NCBI GenBank assembly: GCA_963758945.1
Contig: CAVWXY010000008.1
Location: forward strand, 62,001 to 126,000
From: VAZQ01 sp963758945
GTDB taxonomy: Bacteria; Pseudomonadota; Alphaproteobacteria; Rhizobiales; Xanthobacteraceae
DNA length: 64,000 bases
Direction of reading: 5' to 3'
Below the pieces are notes generated by a model. That model made no database searches. It saw only the letters and a program-made list of their open reading frames with translations, and had not been told where the DNA came from. Shown piece by piece: positions 27,565-35,520 of the stretch; positions within the stretch are counted from its first letter, which is position 1, and each line of letters starts with the position of its first letter. Position numbers and translations under genes: made by a program.

Positions 27565-28836
27565 CTATCGATCGACGCCGAACCCTTCGAGATCGATCTC
27601 GGGCCGGCGGCCGGACACGATGTCGGCGACGACCTGGCCGCAGCCGCAGGCCTGCGTCCAGCCGTTCGACCCGTGGCCGACATTGAGGAACAGGTTGGTG
27701 ATCGGCGTTGGTCCGAGATAGGGCGGTCCGTCCGGCGTCATCGGGCGCAGGCCCGCCCATTCGTTCCAAGCGGTTGCGCTCTTGCCGCCGGCCGCGCGAT
27801 CGCCTGTCGCTTGCGGGAACAGCTCGCGCAGACTCCGCAGCACGGTCGCGGGACCCGACGGCCGGATCGACGCCTCGTAGCCGGCGACTTCGGCGATGCC
27901 GGCCGCACGCAGGCGCGTCCCGAGCCGCGTGATCATGACTTTGTAGCGCTCGTCCATCACCGAGGAACGCGGCGCCGGCACGTTGTCGCCGATGTCGAGG
28001 GTGATGGAGTAGCCCTTCACGGGATAGACCGGCAGATCGATCCCTAGCGGCCGCAGGACGCGCACGGCCTCGCTGCCGAACGCAACCACATAGGCGTCGG
28101 CACGGGCCGTGCCTTGATCGGTGCTGACGCCCGCGATGCGGGTGCCGTCGCGCAGCAGGCGCATCACTCTCGTCTTGAATTTGAACACGACGCCGCGTCG
28201 ATGCAGAACTTCGGCGAGCGCCTGCGTGAATTGGCGGCAGTCGCCGGTCTCATCGTCGGGAAGATGCAGGCCGCCCGCGAGCTGCACGGCGGCGGCGCGC
28301 AATGCCGGCTCGACCGCGAGCACACCGTCGCCATCCAGAATCCGGTTCGCGACGCCGAATTGGGCGAGCACGCGGGCGGATTTCTCCGCCCCGGCGAGCT
28401 CATCCTCGGTGCGGAACAGCTGCAGCACGCCGCCCTTTCCGTGCTCGAAGGCGATACGCGTGTCCTCGCTCAGCTCCCCGAGACAGGCCTTGCTGTAGTG
28501 GGCGATGCGTTGCATGCGCGCCTTGTTGAGCGCGAAACGCTCGGCGCTGCAATTGCGCAGGAACCGTACAAGCCAGCGCCACTGATATGGGTCGAGCCTA
28601 GGCCGCAGCACGAACGGCGCGTGGCGGGCGAACAGCCAGCGCGCGACTTTGAGCGGCATGCCCGGCGCTGCCCAGGGGCCGGCGAATCCCGGGCAGATGC
28701 CGCCGGCATTGGCGAAGCTCGTCTCCAAGGCCGGGCCGGCTTGCCGGTCCACGACGGTCACGTCATGGCCGGCCTTGGCCAGGTAGTAGGCGCAGCTCGT
28801 GCCGATGACGCCCGCGCCCAGCACCATCACGCGCAT
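27565..28836 (-). CDS. dadA: D-amino acid dehydrogenase small subunit type (DadA) FAD oxidoreductase
   Basis: 423 residues, normal for DadA. The FAD-binding motif VLGAGVIGTSCAYYLAKAGHDVTVVDR is at the N-terminus, then SFANAGGICPGFAGPWAAPGMP, which is specific for DadA, and the C-terminal GLRPMTPDGPPYLGPTPITNLFLNVGHGSNGWTQACGCGQVVAD. The enzyme oxidises D-amino acids to 2-oxo acids and ammonia and feeds the respiratory chain at the inner membrane. It ends close to the convergent CoA ligase and begins 19 bases after the Bug gene stop, so it may be the last gene of the minus-strand series 31575-27565. Confidence 0.93.
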   Translation of the reverse strand: MRVMVLGAGVIGTSCAYYLAKAGHDVTVVDRQAGPALETSFANAGGICPGFAGPWAAPGMPLKVARWLFARHAPFVLRPRLDPYQWRWLVRFLRNCSAERFALNKARMQRIAHYSKACLGELSEDTRIAFEHGKGGVLQLFRTEDELAGAEKSARVLAQFGVANRILDGDGVLAVEPALRAAAVQLAGGLHLPDDETGDCRQFTQALAEVLHRRGVVFKFKTRVMRLLRDGTRIAGVSTDQGTARADAYVVAFGSEAVRVLRPLGIDLPVYPVKGYSITLDIGDNVPAPRSSVMDERYKVMITRLGTRLRAAGIAEVAGYEASIRPSGPATVLRSLRELFPQATGDRAAGGKSATAWNEWAGLRPMTPDGPPYLGPTPITNLFLNVGHGSNGWTQACGCGQVVADIVSGRRPEIDLEGFGVDR

Positions 28837-28855
28837 GGCGGGGCGGGCCTCGCGC

Positions 28856-29826
28856 TCATTCGACCTTGATCTTGGCGTCCTTGATGATCTTGGCGTATTT
28901 CGCCATCTCGTCGCGGATATAGGACGCGAACTGTCCGCCGCCGGTGCCGATCGGATCGAAGCCGAGCTTGTTCAGGCGCTGCTTGACGTCGGGGAGCGCC
29001 AGCACCTTGGCGATGTCGGTCTGCAGCTTGTTGGAAACATCGGCCGGCAGGTTCTTCGGTCCCCACACTCCGTACCAGGAGACGAAATGGAAGCCCTTCA
29101 CGCCCGATTCCTCGACGGTCGGAATCTCCGGCGCCGCGGTCGCCCGCTTGAGACTGGTCAGCCCGAGCGCCTTGATCTTGCCTCCCTGCGCCAACGGCAG
29201 CGAGGAGAGCATGGGATCGGCGAGCAATTGGATCTGCCCGCTCATCAGGTCGGTAAGCGCCGGGGCGGTGCCCTTGTAGGCCACCACCAGCGTGTCGAGC
29301 CCGGCGTCGCTCTTGAGCAGCTCGATGGCGAGATGGCTGGCGGAGCCGATGCTCGTCGTGCCGAAGGTGTATTTCTGAGGATCCTTGCGCACCAGCGCGA
29401 AGAAGTCCTTGAGATTGTCGGCCGGCACGCTCGGCGTGGTGCTTACGATCAGCGGCCCCTCCGCCAGCAGCGATACCGGCGTGAAATCGTTCACCACGTC
29501 GTAGGGAACGCTCTTGTAGAGGAACGGATTGATCACATGCACCGAGGCCGACAGCAGCAGGGTGTAGCCGTCGGGCGCGGACTTGGCGACGGCGTTGGCG
29601 CCGACGGTTCCGGACGCGCCGCCGGCGCGGTTCTCGACGATGAAATGCTGTCCCACCGTCTCGTTGAGCTTCTGCACCAGGATGCGCGCGACGCCGTCGA
29701 CCGACCCGCCGGGGGGAACGGCACCACCACGGTGACCGTGCGGGACGGATAATTCTGCGCCGCCGCCGGCGCCGCGGCGGGTCCGGCGAGGGCGAGCGCG
29801 ATAACGGAAATAGCGATGAGTTGCAT
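28856..29826 (-). pseudogene. Bug/TctC-family substrate-binding protein, frameshifted in a C6 run
   Basis: The start at 29826 gives a signal peptide (IAISVIALALAGPAAAPAAAQ) and NYPSRTVTVVVPFPP; the rest (QKLNETVGQHFIVENRAGGASGTVGA to IIKDAKIKVE) lies in another frame. Adding one base to the G run at 29711-29716 (C run on the coding strand) restores PFPPGGSVDGVARILVQKL and a normal length of about 323 residues. Bug proteins bind carboxylates or other small acids in the periplasm. No TctA/TctB genes are near, which is common for this family. A homopolymer sequencing error is the simplest explanation. Confidence 0.9.
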
Positions 29827-29852
29827 GGGGAAGGGTCCTTTCAGTCAGCTGT

Positions 29853-30632
29853 TCAGTACGTCCCCGGGTAGCTCCCTCCGTCGATCAGCAGATTTTGGCC
29901 GGTGATGAAGCCGGCATGTTCGGAGCAGAGAAAAGCACAATAGGCCCCGAGTTCCGGCGGCCGGCCGTAGCGCCGTGCCGGGTTGGCCGCGGCGCGCGCG
30001 CGCCAGAGCTCGTCGAAGCTCTTGCCGGTCGAAGCCAGCATGCCGCCGACGTGCACGCGCTGCGCGTCGCTGTCGAAGATCCCCGGCAGGAGGTTGTTGA
30101 TGGTCACGTTGCGCCCGACCGTCTGGCGCGCAAGACCGGCGACGAAACCGACGAGGCCCGACCGCGCGCCATTCGAGAGCCCGAGCTCGGCCTGCGGAAT
30201 CTTCACGCTGCGCGAGACGATGTTGATGATGCGGCCGAAGCCACGGTCCATCATGCCGTCGACGGTGAGCCGCATCATTTCGATGGGGGACAGCATCATC
30301 GCGTCGAGCGCGGCGATCCAATCGTCCCGCGACCAGTCGCGGAAATCGCCCGGCAGCGGGCCGTCGGCGTTGTTGAGCAGGATATCGGGCTGCGGACAAG
30401 CCGCAAGGGCGGCGGTGCGTCCGTCCGCCGTGGTGATGTCGCCGGCGACCGTCGTCACCTCGACGCCGGTTGCCGCCGCGATGTCGGCGCCGGTTTTCTC
30501 GAGCGCGTCGCGCTTGCGCGCCACGATGGTCACGTCGACGCCTTCCTTGGCGAGCGCGAACGCACAGGCCCTGCCGAGACCTCGGCTCGCGCCGCTCAGC
30601 AGCGCTTTTCTGCCGTGGATTCCGAGGTCCAT
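29853..30632 (-). CDS. SDR-family oxidoreductase lacking the canonical YxxxK motif
   Basis: 259 residues. The nucleotide-binding SGASRGLGRACAFALAKEGVDV and a modified NNAD (for NNAG) are present, as are NIVSRSVKIPQ and the C-terminal TGQNLLIDGGSYPGTY. At the catalytic position the sequence reads SNGAR where YxxxK is expected, so both the Tyr and Lys are changed. A subgroup of alphaproteobacterial SDRs has this SNxxR form; its chemistry must differ or it may not be a dehydrogenase. The start lies one base after the stop of the DapA-family gene, so the two are coupled. Confidence 0.9.
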   Translation of the reverse strand: MDLGIHGRKALLSGASRGLGRACAFALAKEGVDVTIVARKRDALEKTGADIAAATGVEVTTVAGDITTADGRTAALAACPQPDILLNNADGPLPGDFRDWSRDDWIAALDAMMLSPIEMMRLTVDGMMDRGFGRIINIVSRSVKIPQAELGLSNGARSGLVGFVAGLARQTVGRNVTINNLLPGIFDSDAQRVHVGGMLASTGKSFDELWRARAAANPARRYGRPPELGAYCAFLCSEHAGFITGQNLLIDGGSYPGTY

Positions 30633-30633
30633 C

Positions 30634-31575
30634 TCACGCGGCGACGGCCGCGATCGGGCCAATTTTGTAGCCGTAACGCTGATCGAGCCCGAGCTCCTGC
30701 ACGACGCGGATGCCCTTGGCCAGCGCCTCGCCGTCGAGGTTGGTCAGCGGCTTGCGCAGGTCCCCGGCAGGCAGTCCGAGCGCTTTCATCAGCGATTTCA
30801 CCGCCACCGGGTTGATCGCCGAATAGGTGAAGTGCAGGAGCGGCAGGAGCGTGAGATAGGCGGTCTTGAAATTCTCCGCCTCGGCGTAGCTCGTCCACGG
30901 CGTGGAGATGGTCGCGAGCTCGGCTGGCGCGACGTTGCCGGTCATATTGGCGGTGCCGTGGCCGCCGAGCGACATGGTCGGCACCACCAGCCCGAGGTTG
31001 GGGCTGTCGCAGCACATCACCGACACCTTTGGCTTGGCGGCCAGCACCTGGGCGACCTGCCCGACCCGCGCGGTCGATTCCTTGTGCACGACGTAATTGG
31101 GATGCTTGAAGATGCGCAGCAGGTGGTCCCAATGCAGGTCGCTCTTCACCCGCGGCGGGTTGTTGTAGATGCCGAGCGGCAGGTCGGTCGCATCCGCCAC
31201 GTCGAGGAAGAAGCGCTCGATGTCGTTTTCCGGCGCGCAGATATAGGCGGGTGCCGCCAGGATGGCGCCGTCGGCGCCGTTGTCCTTGGCGAAGCGGACA
31301 TTGGCGATCGTCGCCTCGGTATTGTTGCCGGTGCATCCGAAGAAGACCGGCATGCCCGACATCTTCATCTTGGCGGTCTCGACGATGATCTGCTTCTTCT
31401 CCTCCGGCGCGAGCATCGACGTCTCGCCGGTCGAGCCCATGATCAGCACTGCGGAGGTGCCGTGATCTTCCTGGAACTTCAGCAAGGTCCGGAACGCGCC
31501 AAAGTCCACCGAGCCGTCCTTGTTGAACGGCGTGATGAGCGCAACGAACGAGCCCGTCAGCATCTTTGTCGACAT
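30634..31575 (-). CDS. Dihydrodipicolinate synthase/N-acetylneuraminate lyase (DapA) family protein
   Basis: 313 residues; ATG 31575 begins MSTKMLTGSFVALITPFNKDGSVDF. The family motifs GSTGETSML, the Tyr segment GIYNNPPR and the Schiff-base Lys in VVHKES are intact. The family uses the Lys to form or break C-C bonds with pyruvate-like substrates; besides DapA it includes NanA, hydratase-aldolases and keto-deoxy-acid dehydratases. As first gene of a catabolic series (SDR, Bug, DadA) it is more likely a catabolic lyase than lysine biosynthetic DapA. A longer reading frame upstream is produced by a REP element and is not used. Confidence 0.92.
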   Translation of the reverse strand: MSTKMLTGSFVALITPFNKDGSVDFGAFRTLLKFQEDHGTSAVLIMGSTGETSMLAPEEKKQIIVETAKMKMSGMPVFFGCTGNNTEATIANVRFAKDNGADGAILAAPAYICAPENDIERFFLDVADATDLPLGIYNNPPRVKSDLHWDHLLRIFKHPNYVVHKESTARVGQVAQVLAAKPKVSVMCCDSPNLGLVVPTMSLGGHGTANMTGNVAPAELATISTPWTSYAEAENFKTAYLTLLPLLHFTYSAINPVAVKSLMKALGLPAGDLRKPLTNLDGEALAKGIRVVQELGLDQRYGYKIGPIAAVAA

Positions 31576-31639
31576 TCCAGTCTCCCTCTGCAGACTCGGA
31601 CCACGCTGCCGAATCCGATTGAGTAGTCGCGATGACGTC

Positions 31640-31659
31640 GTCCCTGCGCAAGCGGGGAC
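31640..31659. repeat. REP-like palindrome
   Basis: gtccctgc-gcaa-gcggggac, a short imperfect palindrome (one G-T pair) inside ...gtcgtccctgcgcaagcggggacccac. This is the type of dispersed intergenic REP common in alphaproteobacteria; read backwards it gives the well-known spurious peptide WVPACAGTT. It lies between the DapA-family gene and the collagen-like gene. Confidence 0.6.
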
Positions 31660-31867
31660 CCACAATCACCGTCTCTAGAATATGCGTTCTCGCTTTCGCC
31701 GAGACGCGGCCGGCCGCTATGTATATGCCACTGTTCCGCCGCCGCCTAGCTTTCGAGGTCGACAAATGCCAGTGCCCGATGACGACGCGCCGCGCGAGCG
31801 GCCGGGTTGGCCGTTTGCAGGCGAGGGAAGTCGCACGTCCCGTCGTCCCGGCGGCGGAGCGAAGGCC

Positions 31868-32215
31868 ATGCATGTCTCTCGAATGCTCATTGCGGTTGCG
31901 CTGGCCGCCACCATGGCGAGTTGCGGTCAGGGCCAGCAGGGCCCGAAGGGTGATCCAGGTCCGCCCGGCCCTCCGGGGCCGAGGGGCGATCCCGGTCCGC
32001 CCGGCCCCGCCTTCGGCATCCGGGTGGTGCGGGCGAATTGCGACCCGACGAGCTGCACGGTGAAATGCGGCGATGACGAGATGCTGTTGACGGCCTATTG
32101 CGGAGCCCGACGCAACGCCGCCATCATCCCGACCGAGCGGTCCGCGACTTGCCGGAGTCCCGTGCCGGCCAACAGCCCGCTCGTCGCGGCATGCCTGAAG
32201 ATCCCCCCGCAATAG
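31868..32215 (+). CDS. Collagen-like lipoprotein
   Basis: 115 residues. A lipoprotein signal (MHVSRMLIAVALAATMASC, lipid-bearing Cys19) is followed by a glycine-every-third-residue tract, GPKGDPGPPGPPGPRGDPGPP and then GPA, about eight triplets. A C-terminal globular part (FGIRVVRANCDPTSCTVKCGDDEMLLTAYCGARRNAA...) has seven cysteines. The GXY tract with GPP/GDP triplets can form a short collagen triple helix, so a trimer anchored in the outer membrane is likely. Function unknown; surface spacer or adhesion roles are possible. It stands alone. Confidence 0.8.
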   Translation: MHVSRMLIAVALAATMASCGQGQQGPKGDPGPPGPPGPRGDPGPPGPAFGIRVVRANCDPTSCTVKCGDDEMLLTAYCGARRNAAIIPTERSATCRSPVPANSPLVAACLKIPPQ

Positions 32216-32261
32216 CTGGATCTCGAGAATCGGGACGTTCTCGAGATAGCGATCCGTGCGG

Positions 32262-32357
32262 CTAGAGCGCATCCCGATTAGGTCGAATCGGGATGCGCTC
32301 TAGATTCCTTGGCTTTGCGCATGTCCTTGGCGGAAAACCGGTGCCCGGGACATGCGC
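32262..32357. repeat. Composite two-hairpin intergenic repeat, copy 1
   Basis: First hairpin: 18-bp perfect arms ctagagcgcatcccgatt (32262-32279) and its complement (32286-32303) around aggtcg. Second hairpin: gcgcatgtcc (32317-32326) with ggacatgcgc (32348-32357), loop including ggcggaaaaccggtgccc. The same two-stem architecture occurs at 33926-34029 with different arm sequences. Such mosaics are typical of Bradyrhizobium-like genomes. It lies between convergent genes and could also stop transcription from both sides. Confidence 0.75.
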
Positions 32358-33187
32358 TAAGTGGCCGACAGCGCCAGGACCGGACACGGCGCATGGCGGA
32401 TCACGCGCTCGGTCGTGCTGCCGCGCAGCGCATCGAGGACGCCGTGATGTCCCGCGGTCGGCATGCCGATGAGGTCGACGTCGAGCTCGATCGCCGCGTC
32501 GACGATGGTTTGCACCACGTTGCCGGAGCGAAGCATGACCGGCGGCAGGGAGCGCGCATTTGTCGATGCGTCATGCAGCGGCGGGGCCTTGTTCCCGACG
32601 TGAAGGACATCGACGGCGATCTTCGCGTCGGTCATCAATGCACAGAACCTTTGCACGGCTGCGAGCGCCGGGCCCGGCGCGGGCGAAAAATCGACGGGAA
32701 CGAGCACGCGCTTAAGCCGGATATCGCCGCTCACGGGATCGACGAAGCCGCGCGCTCCCGGCGCGATGAACAGCGTCGGGAGCGCCGAGCGGCGGAATAC
32801 CGCTTCCGCCACCGAGCCCTTGAGCCAATGCTCGACCCCGTCCCGGCCGTGGGTCGCGAGCACGACCAGATTGCTCGCGTGCTCGTGCAGAAAGTCGACG
32901 ATCGCGCGCGTCGGCTCCTGCAATGCCAGGCGAATATTGTCGACCTCGATTCCGAGCTTGGATGCGACCACCCAGGGCGGATCGGCCGCTTGCGTCAGTC
33001 CCCATTGCACCAGCAGGCGCCGGGCGTGGGGAAATGCCAATGCTTCCGCGGCGTCGTATTGCGAAACGTGCAGGAGATGCAGCTTGCTCCGGCCTGCCAA
33101 GGCGATGCGCAAGGCGTGGACGAACGCCGCCGCGCTCAGATCGGAAAAATCGGTGGGATGCACGATGGAGCGGATGGAAGAATTCAT
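32357..33187 (-). CDS. Universal stress protein with tandem UspA domains
   Basis: 276 residues in two UspA halves. The first starts SIRSIVHPTDFSDLSAAAF and ends near VVLATHGRDGVEHWLKGSVAEAVFRRSALPTLFIAP; the second starts LKRVLVPVDFSPAPGPALAAV and ends LIGMPTAGHHGVLDALRGSTTERVIRHAPCPVLALSAT. Each half has the G-x2-G-x9-G(S/T) type ATP-binding loop, HGRDGVEHWLKGS and AGHHGVLDALRGST. Such proteins act as dimers or pseudo-dimers in stress adaptation. The stop codon touches the end of the composite repeat. Confidence 0.93.
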   Translation of the reverse strand: MNSSIRSIVHPTDFSDLSAAAFVHALRIALAGRSKLHLLHVSQYDAAEALAFPHARRLLVQWGLTQAADPPWVVASKLGIEVDNIRLALQEPTRAIVDFLHEHASNLVVLATHGRDGVEHWLKGSVAEAVFRRSALPTLFIAPGARGFVDPVSGDIRLKRVLVPVDFSPAPGPALAAVQRFCALMTDAKIAVDVLHVGNKAPPLHDASTNARSLPPVMLRSGNVVQTIVDAAIELDVDLIGMPTAGHHGVLDALRGSTTERVIRHAPCPVLALSAT

Positions 33188-33573
33188 CGCAGGGAATGGG
33201 CGCAGCGCACGATCGGGCAGCCTTGTGCATAATTTTCAGCAAGCATGGAGTCAACCGCGAGCGCGCTGTCGCGTCGGTGGCGCATCTTCCGCGAAATCAA
33301 GCATGCCTGGTGTTGCCACCCGCAATGACGGTCTCGCAGCGGGTTGTCGGCCCGTCATCTACGCATTCGGTCCGCTCCTGGCACCATTCGGCAGCGTCGT
33401 CGCGGCGGCGACGGTGAGCCGGTATCGAGGATGTCCAGGCGTCGGCGCCAGCAGCTGGTTCGTCGGGCGGAAGGCGTGACCCACCGGCCCTATCAATTGT
33501 CAAAACGCGATTCGTAACGGTGCGTTGGTGGCCTGCGCAGACCGCCGGCCGGATGCGCTCCCGAAACCTCCCG
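33188..33573. other. Non-coding gap
   Basis: 386 bases. Low-quality frames only; I see no promoter hexamers or repeats I trust. Confidence 0.35.
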
Positions 33574-33843
33574 CTAGTCGGTTGCGGCGTTCGGTACCTC
33601 GATGATCTTGTTCACGCTCGCCGCGAGATCGTATACCGCGACTTGAAGGAGCGGATAGTTCTTCTTGATCGCCATTCCCGCCTGTTCCGCAGCTTCATAG
33701 GTCGCGTATGACCGTTTCGTTTGTCTGTCCACTTGCAGACGAAATTGGCCGCTTTCCGGCCGCTTTTGTTGTCCGACCTCAGGACCCGGTTCTTCCAGGT
33801 CCTGCTTCCTCGTGATTGTCTTGGTCTCCTTACGCGCGATCAT
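33574..33843 (-). CDS. Small conserved hypothetical protein (89 aa)
   Basis: A charged N-terminus (MIARKETKTITRKQDLEEPGPEVGQQKRPESGQ) is followed by a compact region FRLQVDRQTKRSYATYEAAEQAGMAIKKNYPLLQVAVYDLAASVNKIIEVP. The second part looks like a small alpha-beta unit (beta-helix-beta) of the type seen in many rhizobial small proteins. AGGA lies about eight bases before ATG 33843. No annotated family recognised. Confidence 0.65.
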   Translation of the reverse strand: MIARKETKTITRKQDLEEPGPEVGQQKRPESGQFRLQVDRQTKRSYATYEAAEQAGMAIKKNYPLLQVAVYDLAASVNKIIEVPNAATD

Positions 33844-33925
33844 TCAGGAATGTCCTCATATGAAATTTACCGACATTGTGAGAGCAGGCCGGCGGGAGTG
33901 TTGCAGGCCGCCCCGCGTACTTTTC

Positions 33926-34029
33926 CTAGAGCGAAATCGCTTCGGATCGAATTGCGATTTCGCTCTAAGTATTTGTTTGGTCGCATGATCTTATCCGAGA
34001 AGTCTGCAACTTTCGGGATCATGCTCTAG
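33926..34029. repeat. Composite two-hairpin intergenic repeat, copy 2
   Basis: Bounded by ctagagc (33926-33932) and gctctag (34023-34029). First stem: tagagcgaaatcgc (33927-33940) with gcgatttcgctcta (33954-33967). Second stem: gcatgatc (33983-33990) with gatcatgc (34017-34024), enclosing ttatccgagaagtctgcaac. The order and spacing match the copy at 32262-32357, including a purine-rich core ccgaga/gcggaaaa followed by cggga. The rest of the 33844-34374 gap holds only the short frame at 34104. Confidence 0.75.
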
Positions 34030-34103
34030 GGTCCCCGAATGGCACACCGGGCCCTGTTCGGGGCCCAATCGCTTTCGCATGCTGCCACATTGTGGGGGCC
34101 TCT

Positions 34104-34205
34104 ATGCCAAATCACAAATTCACGGTCGGCGAAAGTGCTAAATCCAGGCCCAAGCACTTTTTGTCAGCCGGTCGCGAGACTATCCGCAACCCGACATATG
34201 GCTGA
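34104..34205 (+). pseudogene. Possible remnant of a small rhizobial gene
   Basis: A 33-codon frame, MPNHKFTVGESAKSRPKHFL...ETIRNPTYG, with a G-rich ribosome site (tgggggcctct) before ATG 34104. The head MPNHKFxVG and the IRNPTYG element recall a family of small (60-70 aa) rhizobial proteins, and after a +1 shift the text continues EDESQMSRQS. This would be a decayed copy; it may also be chance. Confidence 0.25.
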
Positions 34206-34374
34206 AGACGAGAGCCAAATGAGCCGGCAGAGCGGACGACGGACGAACTCCGCCGCGTTCCGAGCGTCAGCAGCGCTCCGTTCCGCGCTTCGCATCCTAA
34301 CAGCTCGGCGATCGCCCGGTGATGCCGAAAACTCTTCCTATGCGAAGTCTGCCAGCGGCAGGTCGCCGGCCTGG

Positions 34375-35091
34375 TCAGACCGCGCCCACCTTGCCGGTGG
34401 CGAGATCGTAGACAGCGCCGACCACCTTGACCCTTCCGTCGGCGACGAAGGCGGAAACGATGGGCTTGGCCTTGTTGAGCCGGCCGACATTCAAACGCAC
34501 GTTCTCGGCGATCGCCGCGTCGAGCAGGTTTTCCGCCTTTGCCCTCTTGGCCGCCTCGACGGCCGGCTTGATGGCGCGCACCAGGTCGGGCAGGTGGCCG
34601 GGGAGCTTGGCGTTGTCCTTCACGGCCTTGATGGTCGCATCGACCGCGCCGCAATTGGTATGGCCGAGCACCATGATCAGGGGAACGCCGAGGAACTTGA
34701 CGCCGTATTCGAGGCTCGCAAGGCCGTCATCGTCGACGAAATTGCCCGCAACGCGCACCACGAACAACTGCCCGGGGCCCTCGTCGAAGGCGAGCTCGGG
34801 CGCAACGCGCGAGTTGGCGCAGCTCAGGATCGCGGCAAACGGATATTGCTTCGCGACGCGCGCGGCGCGGCCGGCCGAGTAATCCTTGGTGACGGGTGCG
34901 TTGGCTGCATAACGGGCGTTGCCGTCCATCAAGCGCTTCAACGCCTCGTCGGGGCTGATGGCATTCGGTGCCGTCGGCGCCGCCGCCTCCTGCGCGAAGG
35001 CCGGTATCGCCAGGGCGCCTGTCCACGCGGCGGCCGCCCCGAGCGTGAGAAGACCGCGTCGCGAGAAGCAAACCCGATGATCGTCACACAT
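34375..35091 (-). CDS. Tat-exported beta-class carbonic anhydrase with Asp-to-Asn change
   Basis: 238 residues. The N-terminus has a twin-arginine signal (FSRRGLLTLGAAAAWTGALAIPAFAQ), so the enzyme is exported folded to the periplasm. Zinc ligands Cys91, His144 and Cys147 (ILSCANSRV, GHTNCGAV) are intact and the length suits a bacterial beta-CA. The catalytic dyad motif CxDSR reads CANSR: Asn93 replaces the Asp that pairs with Arg95. In this class that Asp is important for activity, so the protein may be slow, altered in pH dependence, or act on another small molecule. GAAAGGACG lies before ATG 35091. Confidence 0.92.
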   Translation of the reverse strand: MCDDHRVCFSRRGLLTLGAAAAWTGALAIPAFAQEAAAPTAPNAISPDEALKRLMDGNARYAANAPVTKDYSAGRAARVAKQYPFAAILSCANSRVAPELAFDEGPGQLFVVRVAGNFVDDDGLASLEYGVKFLGVPLIMVLGHTNCGAVDATIKAVKDNAKLPGHLPDLVRAIKPAVEAAKRAKAENLLDAAIAENVRLNVGRLNKAKPIVSAFVADGRVKVVGAVYDLATGKVGAV

Positions 35092-35520
35092 GCAGTCGTC
35101 CTTTCGGATCAAGAACCGAATCGTTATGCCCATCAACGACGGATCAAAGTCCAATCTGTGGCAGCCCTGCAACGTCGAAATAGGATCGCGAGATGGATGT
35201 CCATGGCGCCTTGTTGGGCGCATCTTTCTCGCGCAAGTCTTGTAGAACCTATATCGCGCGGGCCGCGGGCAGTCGATGCGCGGGGACTGCGCCGGACGAG
35301 CATCGGCGCGGTGCTGGCCGGCGCCGTCGTCTTGGTCACCCAAAAAGCGCTGTTGCTTCCGGCATCTGTGAGTTGGCGGCACGTTGCGCCTCGGCGGGGC
35401 TGGCAAATAAGTCACGCTTTCCCACAAACTGAGGGGACCCTGAGCTTTGCGGCCGGCTGCACCTTGCCGGGGAGGTCGGCCGCTTTGTAAATTCGTCATG
35501 GGTTCATCGAGGAGGGGGGC
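35092..35520. other. Intergenic region between divergent carbonic anhydrase and secreted-protein genes
   Basis: 429 bases. No gene supported. The right end has a strong ribosome site (gaggagggggg) for the next gene. No clear promoter pair. Confidence 0.35.

Noticed and set aside
31576..31665. N-terminal extension of the DapA-family protein (MWVPACAGTTSSR...)
   Set aside because: The extension is translated from a REP palindrome; WVPACAGTT is a known artefact and the family starts at ATG 31575.
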